A stretch of 64,000 bases of DNA from an uncultured Lachnospiraceae bacterium (GTDB lineage Bacteria; Bacillota; Clostridia; Lachnospirales; Lachnospiraceae). Both the position numbers and the translations under genes were made by a program. The stretch is from positions 1 to 64,000 of the forward strand of contig CAJUHJ010000008.1 in the NCBI GenBank assembly GCA_910586355.1, read 5' to 3'. The notes beneath the pieces were generated by a model, which searched no databases, was not told the origin of the DNA, and saw nothing but the letters and a program-made list of their open reading frames with translations. Each line of letters starts with the position of its first letter. Position 1 is the stretch's first letter. Shown here in pieces: positions 36,444 to 46,347 of this stretch.

Positions 36444-39122
36444 CTATAATTTTTTCTCCCACTCCTGCATAATTTGCTCACAATCATCCACGTCAATTTT
36501 TTCTACCGCACATTCCAACCGAACAAACAAATCTTTCTGCTCGTCTTCGAAACGGTACTGTTTCATTTGACTGATGACGTCTGCCATCTGATCCATATCC
36601 AAATCATCAATTGCCGCACGCATTTTCTTAAAACAATCCAACAATACTTCAAGTAAGATAGGCTCTTTGTCTGTGTCATCTTCCTCTTCTCTGCAAAACG
36701 GTTCTAATACCGACAGATAACTCACGTATAATTTTAACATTTTGTCCGTTCGTTCATGCAGAAAAGAAGAATCCCTCGCATTGCCCGCCTTTTCCAGAGA
36801 CGCCGCCTGGTCTGACAAAGAAAGAGCTCCAATTTGTTTCGAAGAACTTTTCAGAGCATGTACTTCAATTGTATAATCTGTCCAGTTCTCCCCCTCTTCC
36901 AGTTGTTTAATTAATTTTGCTTTCTTTTCGATATCCTTATAAAAGACTTTTAAAATACTCCAAAATAATGTTTCGCTTCCCAAAAAACGCATTGCATAAG
37001 ACACATCCAAATCCCCAACGACTATATCCGACGTTTCTGCTATTTTTTGCCAGGAAGCGGACGGTCCATATAATTTTTGGATTTTCTCAACTGGAAGCCA
37101 TTGCTTGACTTTTGACACCAACATCCGCAGTTCAATCGGCTTTGCAACAAAATCATTCATGCCTTCCCTGCAAAACATTTCTTTGGTTCCTTCCACGGCG
37201 TTTGCCGTCAAAGCAATAATCGGCACATCATTATACTCTTTATGGAAACGCCGTATAATATGCGTCGTCTCTATGCCGTCAAGTTCCGGCATCATATGAT
37301 CCATAAAGACAATATCATAATGATGCCTGCCAATTTTATCAATAGCTTCTTTCCCGCTTTCCGCCCTGTCAATCTTCATTTTCAAAGGTTCTAAAAGTCC
37401 CTGCGCCACAGTTAAATTAACCGCATTGTCATCTACAATCAAAACCTCTGCATCCGGCGCAATAAAATCAAAATCCTTTTTTTCGGAGTCATCGAAATTC
37501 ATTTCCTCACCATTTAAAATCATGGCAATGTTTAACACATAAAGAGGCTTTCGCAATATCAACAGATTTGGAATATCATATGCCACATTATCATAAAAAT
37601 TCACCAGAAGAACTGCTGTAATTTGTGGATTTTGAGATACAAACTCCTTTACCGGCTCTAAAAACATGGGATGTTCTATAAACAGGAAAACATTTTTATC
37701 CTTTGGAAGAGATGGAAGCTCTTTGGCAGACAGAAGTCCTACATGTTCTACGCCTAAACTGTCAATATCTGCATAAAAACGCTCTCTGACAAACGGATTT
37801 GAAATCAGGCTGACAGCCAAAACGTCATCTGGTTTGCCGACGCGTATGCTTGGCGTCGTATCCATAATTTTCTGTGGAAGAGAAAATGAAAAAACACTTC
37901 CTTTTTCATACTCGCTTTCTACATAAATTTCTCCTTCCATCAGTGATAAAAGCTGCTTAGAAATCGCCAGCCCCAGGCCGGTTCCTTCAATATTGCGGTT
38001 TCTTTTACTGTCTAACTGCTGAAATGACTGAAATAAATTTGGAATGTCTTCTTTTTTAATGCCAATGCCAGTATCTTCCACATATATTTTCAGTTCTATT
38101 TCATCAGAGGAGATTGTTTCATAGTCAATCCTTACAATAATTCTGCCTTTATTTGTAAACTTCGTCGCATTATTGGTCAGGTTGATCAATACCTGCTGGA
38201 TACGAATGGGGTCGCCAAAAAGCTTATTTGGCAGATTCGGCGCAACGTCAAGGCTCAGCTCTACATCCTTCCCCTTTAACCTTGTCATAATAATATTGGC
38301 AACGTCGCTTACCATTGACATCGGCTCGTATTCTACCGGATTGATATTCATTTTTCCAGATTCTATTTTCGAAAAATCCAAAATATCATTGATAATCGTA
38401 AGGAGGGATTTTCCGGCGTTTTTAATCTGGTTGATATAATCTCTGGCCGCCGGCGAAAGTTCTTCGCGCAGCGCCATTTCCGCCATACCGATTACTGCAT
38501 TCATAGGCGTCCTAATTTCATGGCTCATATTGGCAAGAAAGTCAGATTTGAGACTGGATGACTTCTCCAGCTTCATTGTAGAATGATAAGCGGAATATTT
38601 GTTGTATGACATATTCGATAAAACATCTGCCATTGCATATAAAAACTTAGCCGCCTGATTGATTTCTTCCTGCTTCATCACACGGATTTTTTCTGCTGCT
38701 TTCACATATTCATCCGGATCTACATTGATTTCTTTTGCAATCCGCTTGACGTATTCCGGTTCTAACGGTTCCGTAAGCACCTGGCCGCCGATAAAACAAC
38801 CGATTAATTTTCCATCTGCGGTAATCGGCGCGGCAAAATCAAGCAGCCCCGCATGACAGTAGTATGTCATAGGTTCTCCTTTTTTTAATACAAGATCTGC
38901 GCCCGCTTTGTCGCACTGCGCGCATCTTATTCCTCCAGATGCAGAATTCCTTGTATAGTTCATGCAAAAATCAGTAAAGCAGGAGCCTTCTGTAACTGCT
39001 ACACCATTTGCATCTGCCGTAATAGCAGCAATTCCGGTCATTTCTGAAAAAGCATCCTGCATTTTTTGAAGCGTATCTACATCAATAAAATCCGTTAAAT
39101 GCATTTCATAATCCATATCCAT
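36444..39122 (-). CDS. PocR-domain hybrid histidine kinase with HPt
   Basis: 892-aa soluble multidomain kinase with no transmembrane segment. Residues 6-165 are a PocR ligand-binding domain (VTEGSCFTDFC, GIRCAQCDKAGADL), which senses small metabolites in related proteins. HisKA has phosphoacceptor H201 (MSHEIRTPMNAVIG), and HATPase_c has VLINLTNNATKF, DTGIGI and GTGLGLAI. About 427-545 is a receiver-like fold without the phosphorylatable Asp. A true receiver at 558-675 has D608 (VFMDHMMPELDG), and a C-terminal HPt domain has H755 (EVHALKSSSKQIGA). The chain therefore contains a full phosphorelay. Paired with the response regulator 27 bp upstream. Confidence 0.93.
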   Translation of the reverse strand: MDMDYEMHLTDFIDVDTLQKMQDAFSEMTGIAAITADANGVAVTEGSCFTDFCMNYTRNSASGGIRCAQCDKAGADLVLKKGEPMTYYCHAGLLDFAAPITADGKLIGCFIGGQVLTEPLEPEYVKRIAKEINVDPDEYVKAAEKIRVMKQEEINQAAKFLYAMADVLSNMSYNKYSAYHSTMKLEKSSSLKSDFLANMSHEIRTPMNAVIGMAEMALREELSPAARDYINQIKNAGKSLLTIINDILDFSKIESGKMNINPVEYEPMSMVSDVANIIMTRLKGKDVELSLDVAPNLPNKLFGDPIRIQQVLINLTNNATKFTNKGRIIVRIDYETISSDEIELKIYVEDTGIGIKKEDIPNLFQSFQQLDSKRNRNIEGTGLGLAISKQLLSLMEGEIYVESEYEKGSVFSFSLPQKIMDTTPSIRVGKPDDVLAVSLISNPFVRERFYADIDSLGVEHVGLLSAKELPSLPKDKNVFLFIEHPMFLEPVKEFVSQNPQITAVLLVNFYDNVAYDIPNLLILRKPLYVLNIAMILNGEEMNFDDSEKKDFDFIAPDAEVLIVDDNAVNLTVAQGLLEPLKMKIDRAESGKEAIDKIGRHHYDIVFMDHMMPELDGIETTHIIRRFHKEYNDVPIIALTANAVEGTKEMFCREGMNDFVAKPIELRMLVSKVKQWLPVEKIQKLYGPSASWQKIAETSDIVVGDLDVSYAMRFLGSETLFWSILKVFYKDIEKKAKLIKQLEEGENWTDYTIEVHALKSSSKQIGALSLSDQAASLEKAGNARDSSFLHERTDKMLKLYVSYLSVLEPFCREEEDDTDKEPILLEVLLDCFKKMRAAIDDLDMDQMADVISQMKQYRFEDEQKDLFVRLECAVEKIDVDDCEQIMQEWEKKL

Positions 39123-39149
39123 GATCGAATCCCCTTTTTTGCAACTCTT

Positions 39150-39953
39150 TTAAACGCCGATTAAACCTGCAATCGTTTCTCTCAATTTTTCATGGTCAAT
39201 TGGTTTTAACAAATATCCCTGCGGCTTATGCAGCAAAGCCTCCCTTATTTTTCCTCTGTCTGATACGCCGGTCAAAAAAACAACCGGTATATTTTTTGTC
39301 TCCGCATTAGATCGTAATTTTTGCAAAACAGCCGGGCCGTTTTCATCCGGCATTTCATAATCCAGTAAAATTAAATCTGTCTTTCTCCGTCTCAGAAATC
39401 CCAGCGCCACTTTTCCGCTGACTGCCGTCGCCACATCATATTTATCCTGAATATGTTCCTTTATCGTTTTCAACATAATCGGGCTGTCGTCTATCACCAA
39501 TATATGTTTCCGCGGCAAATCATTCATTGGATCGTCCATAGGCAAATCGCCCAAATCAGAGTCGCCCAAGGATTTCTTCTCCACCCTTTTTCTCTTAACT
39601 AACTCAGCAATATTTGACTCAATAAAATCAATTGTAATCGGCTGCATCAGATTCAAATCTGAAACACCATAAGAAATCCGTTCGAACATATTACACTCTT
39701 CCTTTGAGCCGATTAAAACAATTGGAATATGATTTTCAGATAACATAGGTTTTAATTTTGCAATTTCATCAAACTGATCCGGCGGCGTATTATAAAGACA
39801 ATATAAAAAAACATCAGGCCTGAAATACTTGATATGCGCAGCAATATCCTGATGCCGGATGGAAGATGTCATAATTTCAATTTCAATCATTTTTTCAAAA
39901 AATTCATCTATCACGGATTGATTTGTTCCGGATACTAACGCCTTAAACTTCAT
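39150..39953 (-). CDS. Response regulator with pseudo-receiver and receiver domains
   Basis: 267 aa from the ATG at 39953 (AAGGGAG upstream; earlier in-frame starts lack an RBS). Residues 1-122 look like a receiver fold but have no Asp at the phosphorylation position (FLYCLYNTPP). Residues about 147-267 are an active-type receiver with VIDDSPIML, LILLDYEMPDENG (phosphoacceptor D), FLTGVSD and YLLKPI. There is no DNA-binding or enzymatic output domain, so it likely works by protein contact or as a phosphate relay for the hybrid kinase downstream. Confidence 0.9.
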   Translation of the reverse strand: MKFKALVSGTNQSVIDEFFEKMIEIEIMTSSIRHQDIAAHIKYFRPDVFLYCLYNTPPDQFDEIAKLKPMLSENHIPIVLIGSKEECNMFERISYGVSDLNLMQPITIDFIESNIAELVKRKRVEKKSLGDSDLGDLPMDDPMNDLPRKHILVIDDSPIMLKTIKEHIQDKYDVATAVSGKVALGFLRRRKTDLILLDYEMPDENGPAVLQKLRSNAETKNIPVVFLTGVSDRGKIREALLHKPQGYLLKPIDHEKLRETIAGLIGV

Positions 39954-40023
39954 ATTGATTCTCCCTTTCGAATTTTGCATAACTCTTACTAGCATGACAA
40001 TCCAAAAACAATTGAATGTTTCC

Positions 40024-40052
40024 ATTATACAGAATGGATTTCAGAAAATCAA
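40024..40052 (-). promoter_or_regulatory. Promoter of the response regulator/hybrid kinase operon
   Basis: Minus strand: -35 TTGATT (40052-40047), 17-bp spacer, -10 TATAAT (40029-40024), about 70 bp upstream of the regulator ATG. Confidence 0.75.
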
Positions 40053-40076
40053 TCCCTGCTCCTTTTATTTCCTCTA

Positions 40077-41288
40077 TTACAGCAAAAATTGAGCCGCCAC
40101 ATAATTATTCAAATCCATTCCTTTTTCTGTCAGGTACAATCTTGTAGGTGTTTCTATCAAAAGCCCTTCCGACGTCAGTTTTTTTAATGTCTCCTGATAT
40201 ACAAAATCCACTGGAAGCCCAAATTTCCGGTAAAACCTGCTTTTCTCTATTCCTTCTGTCATACGGAATCCCAAAAACATAAATTCTTCCATCTGCATCT
40301 TCTGGTTTAACTGGCTGGCCCTTGCATGAAGATTTGTCCCAATTATCATCTTTTCTTGTTTTTCGTCCAAAATTTCCGTTTCTTCGATGTGCATTGACTT
40401 ACAGATATAGTCCTGTAAATCCCTGATATTTCCATAGCGCACCTCGCCAAGTAAGGAATCTGCTCCAAGACCAGCCCCAAGATATTCCACTCTTTTCCAA
40501 TAACCAATATTATGCCTGCATGAATAGCCTTTTTTTGCATAATTTGAAATCTCATACTGCTCATATCCATTTTCTGCCAATACCGCCTGCGTCATCTTGC
40601 CCATACGGTATACTGCGTTTTCGTTCGGAAGAATTTCTGTATTCATTCCTGCCCGCTGTTTCACCATATCAAACTTAAATTGTTCATAAAAAGGGGTCCC
40701 CTTTTCTAAAATCAGGGAATAACAGGAAATATGCTCCGGACGAAGGTTTATTGTCTTCATCAATGTCTGATACAGCTTTTCTTCAGTCTGATAAGGTATC
40801 GAATCCATCAAATCAATATTGATATTGGAAAATCCGTATTCCCTTGCCAACTCATAATTCCGCAAAAACTGTTCAAATGTATGTATTCTCCCAAGCAGCT
40901 TTAGCTCAGCGTTATCCGCAGACTGCAGCCCAATGCTCAGCCGGTTAATCCCCAACGACTGATAACATTCCAGCTTTTTCTTCGTCAAAGTACCCGGATT
41001 ACATTCTATGGTAATTTCCGCATCTTTTTCGATAAAAAATGAACGGCTGACTGCATGCATAAGTCCCATAATATAATCTTCCTGCATCCAGGACGGAGTG
41101 CCGCCGCCAATATAAATTGTGTCAAGCCGTTTACCTGAAAGCCTGGAACCATAAAAAGCAATCTCTCTTTTTAAACCTTCCATATATTCATACTGCGATT
41201 GTTCGTCTGCCGAAACAGACAAAAAATCGCAGTAATTACATTTTTTTAAACAAAACGGTATATGAATATACAACTCCATTTCACTCAT
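40077..41288 (-). CDS. hemW: HemW-like radical SAM protein (heme chaperone family)
   Basis: 403 aa. Radical SAM Cys triad CLKKCNYC (C13, C17, C20) followed by DF rather than the fourth Cys of true HemN coproporphyrinogen oxidases, which places it in the HemW family. GGGTPSWM, ITIECNPGTLT and INRLSIGLQS are the standard SAM-barrel strands, and a C-terminal HemN_C winged domain follows. HemW is a cytosolic heme-binding chaperone in studied bacteria. It lies 3 bp after lepA, a very common gene pair. Confidence 0.92.
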   Translation of the reverse strand: MSEMELYIHIPFCLKKCNYCDFLSVSADEQSQYEYMEGLKREIAFYGSRLSGKRLDTIYIGGGTPSWMQEDYIMGLMHAVSRSFFIEKDAEITIECNPGTLTKKKLECYQSLGINRLSIGLQSADNAELKLLGRIHTFEQFLRNYELAREYGFSNINIDLMDSIPYQTEEKLYQTLMKTINLRPEHISCYSLILEKGTPFYEQFKFDMVKQRAGMNTEILPNENAVYRMGKMTQAVLAENGYEQYEISNYAKKGYSCRHNIGYWKRVEYLGAGLGADSLLGEVRYGNIRDLQDYICKSMHIEETEILDEKQEKMIIGTNLHARASQLNQKMQMEEFMFLGFRMTEGIEKSRFYRKFGLPVDFVYQETLKKLTSEGLLIETPTRLYLTEKGMDLNNYVAAQFLL

Positions 41289-41291
41289 CAG

Positions 41292-43103
41292 TTAATCCTC
41301 ATCTAATTTCAATACGCTCATAAATGCTTCCTGTGGGATTTCCACACTTCCAATCTGGCGCATCCGCTTCTTTCCTTCTTTTTGTTTTTCCAGAAGCTTT
41401 CTCTTTCGGCTTATATCGCCGCCGTAGCATTTCGCCAAAACATCTTTTCGCATAGCTTTTACTGTTTCCCTGGCAATTACTTTTCCGCCTACGGCCGCCT
41501 GAATTGGTATTTCAAATAAGTGCCTTGGAATCTCTCCTTTTAATTTTTCGCACATTTTTCTGCCGCGTTCATAAGCATTTTCTTTAAATACGATAAAGGA
41601 AAGCGCGTCCACAGTTTCTTTGTTGATTAATATATCCAGTTTTACCAAATCTGATTTTACATATTCTTTTAATTCATAATCAAAAGAAGCATATCCTCTG
41701 GAACGTGATTTTAATGCATCGAAAAAATCATAAATAATCTCATTTAACGGCAGATCATATTTCAACAGCGCGCGCGTTTCTTCGATATATTCCATACTAA
41801 GATATACGCCGCGCCTTTCCTGGCAAAGCGTCATAATCGCACCGACATATTCGCTTGTCACCATAATTTCTGCCGAAACAAACGGTTCTTCCATATATTC
41901 TATTTCAGATGGGTCTGGTAAATTGGACGGATTCGTCAATTCTACGACTTCACCGTTTGTTTTATGGACTTTATAAATAACGCCCGGCGCAGTCGTCACC
42001 AAATCCAGATTAAATTCACGTTCCAGTCTCTCCTGCACAATTTCCAAATGCAGCAGTCCCAAAAATCCACAGCGAAAACCAAATCCAAGCGCCAAAGACG
42101 TCTCCGGCTCATATTGAAGCGAAGCGTCATTGATTTGAAGTTTTTCCAAAGCCTCTCTTAAATCCGGATACTTCGAGCTGTCTGCCGGATACACGCCGCA
42201 GTACACCATCGGATTGACTTTTTTGTAACCGGAAAGAGGCTCTTTACAGGGACGTTTTGCATTTGTAACCGTATCCCCGATTCTGGTATCCCTTACATTT
42301 TTAATCCCGGCTGCAATATATCCAACCATTCCGGCGCTTAATTCTTCGCATGGAATAAACTGCCCGGCTCCAAAATATCCGACTTCCACTACGTCGTCTT
42401 CTGCTTTCGTCGCCATCATGCGTATGCTGTCTCCCGCTTTTACCGTCCCTTCCATAATGCGGCAAAATACAATTACGCCTTTGTAGGAATCATAAACAGC
42501 GTCAAAAATCAACGCCTGCAACGGCGCGGCCGCATCCCCTGCGGGCGACGGAATCTTTTCTACAATCTGTTCTAAAACCAAGTCCACATTAAGGCCGGTC
42601 TTTGCAGAAATCTTCGGCGCATCATGCGCTTCAATCCCAATCACGTTTTCAATTTCTTCTATGACAAATTCCGGCTGGGCGCTTGGCAAATCTATTTTAT
42701 TAATTACCGGCATAACGTCTAAATCGTGGTCTAACGCCAGATAGACATTCGCTAAAGTCTGCGCTTCAATTCCCTGTGCAGCGTCCACTACTAAAATTGC
42801 TCCGTCGCACGCTGCAAGGCTTCGGGATACTTCATAGTTAAAATCCACGTGTCCCGGAGTGTCTATTAAGTTGAAAATATATTCTTCACCATTTTTTGCT
42901 TTATATATAATGCGGACTGCCTGAGATTTGATGGTAATGCCGCGCTCACGTTCTAAATCCATATTGTCAAGCACCTGCGCCTGCATTTCACGGCTGGTCA
43001 AAAGTCCGGTCTGTTCAATGATACGGTCCGCCAGAGTTGATTTACCATGATCAATATGGGCGATAATGCAAAAATTCCGAATTTTGCTCTGATCTACTGC
43101 CAT
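41292..43103 (-). CDS. lepA: Elongation factor 4 (LepA)
   Basis: 603-aa translational GTPase acting on the ribosome. G1 AHIDHGKST, G2 region with ERGITIKS, G3 DTPGHVDF and G4 NKIDLP. The EF-G-like domains and the LepA-specific C-terminal domain (SRKRKLLEKQKEGKKRMR) are complete. Own promoter at 43143-43171; in operon with hemW. Confidence 0.98.
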   Translation of the reverse strand: MAVDQSKIRNFCIIAHIDHGKSTLADRIIEQTGLLTSREMQAQVLDNMDLERERGITIKSQAVRIIYKAKNGEEYIFNLIDTPGHVDFNYEVSRSLAACDGAILVVDAAQGIEAQTLANVYLALDHDLDVMPVINKIDLPSAQPEFVIEEIENVIGIEAHDAPKISAKTGLNVDLVLEQIVEKIPSPAGDAAAPLQALIFDAVYDSYKGVIVFCRIMEGTVKAGDSIRMMATKAEDDVVEVGYFGAGQFIPCEELSAGMVGYIAAGIKNVRDTRIGDTVTNAKRPCKEPLSGYKKVNPMVYCGVYPADSSKYPDLREALEKLQINDASLQYEPETSLALGFGFRCGFLGLLHLEIVQERLEREFNLDLVTTAPGVIYKVHKTNGEVVELTNPSNLPDPSEIEYMEEPFVSAEIMVTSEYVGAIMTLCQERRGVYLSMEYIEETRALLKYDLPLNEIIYDFFDALKSRSRGYASFDYELKEYVKSDLVKLDILINKETVDALSFIVFKENAYERGRKMCEKLKGEIPRHLFEIPIQAAVGGKVIARETVKAMRKDVLAKCYGGDISRKRKLLEKQKEGKKRMRQIGSVEIPQEAFMSVLKLDED

Positions 43104-43142
43104 TTTATTCCTCCAATTTGTAAAATTAAATCTGCAAGTACT

Positions 43143-43171
43143 ATTATAAGAAAAATCAAGGGAATACGCAA
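43143..43171 (-). promoter_or_regulatory. Promoter of lepA-hemW
   Basis: Minus strand: -35 TTGCGT (43171-43166), 17-bp spacer, -10 TATAAT (43148-43143). Confidence 0.72.
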
Positions 43172-43182
43172 GCAGATAGTTG

Positions 43183-43216
43183 AAAAAATACCCGTCAGCT
43201 AAGAAGCCTGACGGGT
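43183..43216 (-). terminator. Terminator of the GH112 phosphorylase gene
   Basis: Perfect 9-bp stem ACCCGTCAG/CTGACGGGT (43190-43198, 43208-43216), followed on the minus strand by ATTTTTT. 27 bp after the stop codon. Confidence 0.9.
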
Positions 43217-43243
43217 ATTTCTATCCTCTTATATTCTTTAAAG

Positions 43244-45403
43244 TTATGCTTTATAATCAATCCAGCGCATTTCCATCGGATTAAGTTCAAGCCTTGACAC
43301 CAATTCGCCGTTTACATAAAGATCTGTGTTTCTTGCTTCTTTTGCGTTGTTGATAACCGCCAGTTTCCCGGATTTTTCAAACACCGCAACTTCTGTATCC
43401 ATATTGGACACATAATACTTTTTCATTTCCTCTTTTTCGCCTGCCGCATAATAGATTGCGCGCATTAAAATCCGGCAGTTCTGCGGAGAATATGGAAGTC
43501 CGGCAAAATATACGCTGTGGCCTTTGCCGTATTCATTAACAACAAGCTGGCTGTATCTGCCGTCCATACTTAAAATCTGATAGTTTTCTCCCTGTGCATA
43601 GATACGGCTCATACCTTCGCCAAAGTCAATATCTCCCTCAATATCTTCTAAAATAAAATGCTCTTTGTTTAATTCATTGTATTTATCTGTACTTAAGGAA
43701 TATGTCATTTCACGATCCACGCCAAGTACGTCGCTAAGCTGGAAATAGCGTCCCTGATACTGGTAAGCCGTCGGTTCGCCGACCCCGATAAATCCGCCGC
43801 CATTGTCGACAAATTTGCGGATATTTGTAACAACTTCCTCGTCTGCCCAGTACTCGCCGCCGGAAAATGCAGTGTTGGCGTCTCCGGAGTTGATGATAAC
43901 TTTGACGTCTTTTGGGATTCCGTTTTTAATATCGTCAAATGTAATAAATTCTACCTCAAACGGCATACCGCTCAAACATTCTAAAACTCCCGTATAGGAA
44001 TAAATCTCTCTGTGCCAGATGGAATGATGCACCTGATTGGACATCCATCCGCGCAAAGCTCCCCAACAGCTTAACACAGCAACTTTAAACGAAGCAGTCA
44101 GCGCTTTTTGTCCCTGCATATTCTCATGGATATGACGGAATTCGCCTACGACATACTGAATCGCGTCCACAAATCCATCCCACTGGGCCGCCAGTTTCAA
44201 ATAGCCGCCGTATCCGATACGATCCAATGGAGAACGTAAAATAGAACGTCTTACTTTCAGCCAGTTCTCTTTTGCTTCTTTAATCGGGTCGCCGCCCTCA
44301 CAGAACACATCCGGGAAGAAATACGGCAGAAGCCTTCCTTCTGTATATTTCACGCCTTTTATATCGGAAACATAACGCATTGTAACGCCGTCGCCCACAG
44401 ATCCTACAACAGCGTCTAATCCGATATTGGCAAAATATTTGCCGAACGGTTCCGTTCCAATCCAGTGGTCGCCTACAAACATCATAGCTTCTTTGCCGTA
44501 AGAATGTACAATGTCTACAATCTCTTTTGCAAGTTTGCTGACTTCTATCTGCTGGAATTCGATATAATCTTTAAATTCTTTGCTTGGCACGCGGAAAATA
44601 GAATTGTGATACCCCTCGTCTACAATATATTCCGGACGGAATTTGTAACCCGCCCATTCTTCAAACTGCTCTAAAATATAGGGGCTTACGCTTGCGCTGT
44701 ATCCAAACCAGTCTACGTATTTTTCACGTTTTTTATCATCGAACGTCAATGTAAACTGATGGAAAAACGTAGTAAACCTTACAACGTTGATTTCCGGGTG
44801 TTCTTCACACCACTGTTTTAACTTTTCTTTGACATGCTGTTTTGTCTTTGGCAGACGCACGTCAAATGTAATCTGGTGCGGCGCGTCTTTCCAGTCATTT
44901 GTAATGAAGTTAAACATATGTACCGGATCCCAGATTAAAAATGCCAGAAAACTCACCGTATACTGATGGTATGGGATTGTCTTAATCTCCACTTCTCCAG
45001 AAGCCTCGTCGTATTCCCATTTGTCTGCCGGTACGACTTCGCCTGTCGTACGGTCCACAACTTCCCACCAGCGTTTCGGGTCATGGATAGTATTCACCTT
45101 TAACTGCTCTTTATGAAAACCTTTCATCAGCTCAATGCGCAGTGTTTCTCCACGAGCTGTCACACGGTCACTAATTAAATACTCCTGCTGCACTTCATCC
45201 GGATTGGCTTCTGCCCACTCATTATCCTTTCTTGTCGTGTAATAGGTTGCATATTTTTTGGCGTCCTGCGAAAGCAGTTCATCTGGAAACGTCGTTCCGT
45301 CGCAGTCTCTTAATGCATCTGCACCCAATAATTCTTTTAACCGAATCGTTTCGTCTACCATATCTACATCGGTCGGCAGTGTCAATCTTCCCTTTTGTTC
45401 CAT
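43244..45403 (-). CDS. gnpA: GH112 1,3-beta-galactosyl-N-acetylhexosamine phosphorylase
   Basis: 719-aa cytosolic enzyme that phosphorolyses galacto-N-biose (mucin core 1) and/or lacto-N-biose (milk glycans) to galactose-1-phosphate plus GalNAc or GlcNAc. Family marks are the start GRLTLPTDVDMVDETIRL, FTTFFHQFTLTFDD, FVGDHWIGTEPFGKYF with the predicted catalytic acid region, GSVGDGVTMRYVSD and the late GVGEPTAYQYQGRYFQLSDV. Full length for the family. It is transcribed divergently from nagB-nagA, which would process GlcNAc-6-phosphate, so the locus forms an amino-sugar route. No transporter or hexosamine kinase is adjacent. Preference between the two disaccharides cannot be read here. Confidence 0.95.
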   Translation of the reverse strand: MEQKGRLTLPTDVDMVDETIRLKELLGADALRDCDGTTFPDELLSQDAKKYATYYTTRKDNEWAEANPDEVQQEYLISDRVTARGETLRIELMKGFHKEQLKVNTIHDPKRWWEVVDRTTGEVVPADKWEYDEASGEVEIKTIPYHQYTVSFLAFLIWDPVHMFNFITNDWKDAPHQITFDVRLPKTKQHVKEKLKQWCEEHPEINVVRFTTFFHQFTLTFDDKKREKYVDWFGYSASVSPYILEQFEEWAGYKFRPEYIVDEGYHNSIFRVPSKEFKDYIEFQQIEVSKLAKEIVDIVHSYGKEAMMFVGDHWIGTEPFGKYFANIGLDAVVGSVGDGVTMRYVSDIKGVKYTEGRLLPYFFPDVFCEGGDPIKEAKENWLKVRRSILRSPLDRIGYGGYLKLAAQWDGFVDAIQYVVGEFRHIHENMQGQKALTASFKVAVLSCWGALRGWMSNQVHHSIWHREIYSYTGVLECLSGMPFEVEFITFDDIKNGIPKDVKVIINSGDANTAFSGGEYWADEEVVTNIRKFVDNGGGFIGVGEPTAYQYQGRYFQLSDVLGVDREMTYSLSTDKYNELNKEHFILEDIEGDIDFGEGMSRIYAQGENYQILSMDGRYSQLVVNEYGKGHSVYFAGLPYSPQNCRILMRAIYYAAGEKEEMKKYYVSNMDTEVAVFEKSGKLAVINNAKEARNTDLYVNGELVSRLELNPMEMRWIDYKA

Positions 45404-45430
45404 AAAATTCCTCCTGTTTCAAAATCGTTC

Positions 45431-45446
45431 CATGTATTTATACATG
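45431..45446. promoter_or_regulatory. Palindrome in the 5' leader of the GH112 gene
   Basis: CATGTAT-TT-ATACATG, perfect, just downstream of the GH112 -10 element. Possible operator for a sugar-responsive repressor; no regulator gene is nearby. Confidence 0.4.
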
Positions 45447-45451
45447 CTTCT

Positions 45452-45480
45452 AGTATAGCTATCCGCCAAAATATATGCAA
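45452..45480 (-). promoter_or_regulatory. Promoter of the GH112 gene
   Basis: Minus strand: -35 TTGCAT (45480-45475), 17-bp spacer, -10 TATACT (45457-45452). Confidence 0.7.
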
Positions 45481-45528
45481 GGGTTTTTTAAATATTTAGA
45501 ACTGCTTTTATTTCTTGACAAGTTAGGC

Positions 45529-45556
45529 TTGAGAAATTTTGAAAATGTACTATAAT
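45529..45556 (+). promoter_or_regulatory. Promoter of nagB-nagA
   Basis: -35 TTGAGA (45529-45534), 16-bp spacer, -10 TATAAT (45551-45556). A perfect TTGACA lies at 45515-45520 but is 30 bp from the -10. Confidence 0.65.
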
Positions 45557-45589
45557 GAAATTATCAAACATATTTAAGGAGGATTCACA

Positions 45590-46345
45590 ATGCAAATCAT
45601 TCAGGGAAAAGACTATGACGAAATGAGCCGCAAAGCAGCAAATATTATTTCTGCCCAGGTTATTTTAAAACCAAACTGCGTACTTGGGCTGGCAACGGGT
45701 TCAACGCCGCTTGGCGCCTACGCAAATTTAATTAACTGGTATGAAAAAGGAGATTTGGATTTTTCAAATGTTTCTTCTGTCAATCTGGACGAATACCGCG
45801 GCCTTCCGGCAGACAACGACCAAAGTTACCGGTATTTTATGAAAACAAACCTGTTTGACAAAATCAATATCGACCAGAGCCGGACGCACGTTCCAAACGG
45901 CATGGAACCAGACAGCAATAAAGCCTGCCATGACCACGACGCCATTATCGAAGAATTGGGCGGTATAGACTTACAGTTATTAGGACTTGGTTTAAACGGC
46001 CATATCGGATTTAACGAGCCGGCTGCCGAGTTCCCGAAAGGAACGCACTGTGTCGATTTGACGCAGAGCACAATCGAAGCAAACTCCAGATTCTTCGCTA
46101 CCATCGACGACGTTCCGACACAGGCTTATACCATGGGAATCCAGTCCATTATGCTGGCAAAGAAAATCTTAATCATTGCAAGCGGGGCAAACAAAGCGGA
46201 AATTATCGCAAAAGCTTTCTTAGGACCGGTTACGCCGGAAGTTCCTGCTTCTATTTTGCAAATGCATCCTGACGTTACTCTGGTAGCCGACGAAGCTGCT
46301 TTATCTGCTTACAACAAACAGTTAAGCGAAATGGGGGCGAACTAA
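45590..46345 (+). CDS. nagB: Glucosamine-6-phosphate deaminase
   Basis: 251-aa cytosolic enzyme converting glucosamine-6-phosphate to fructose-6-phosphate and ammonia. Motifs: LGLATGSTPLG (phosphate loop), VNLDEYRGLP with the catalytic Asp, GLNGHIGFNEPA with the catalytic His, and the late SGANKAEII. Strong AAGGAGG ribosome binding site. It lies 2 bp before nagA, so the two are made together; divergent from the GH112 gene. Confidence 0.98.
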   Translation: MQIIQGKDYDEMSRKAANIISAQVILKPNCVLGLATGSTPLGAYANLINWYEKGDLDFSNVSSVNLDEYRGLPADNDQSYRYFMKTNLFDKINIDQSRTHVPNGMEPDSNKACHDHDAIIEELGGIDLQLLGLGLNGHIGFNEPAAEFPKGTHCVDLTQSTIEANSRFFATIDDVPTQAYTMGIQSIMLAKKILIIASGANKAEIIAKAFLGPVTPEVPASILQMHPDVTLVADEAALSAYNKQLSEMGAN

Positions 46346-46347
46346 TT

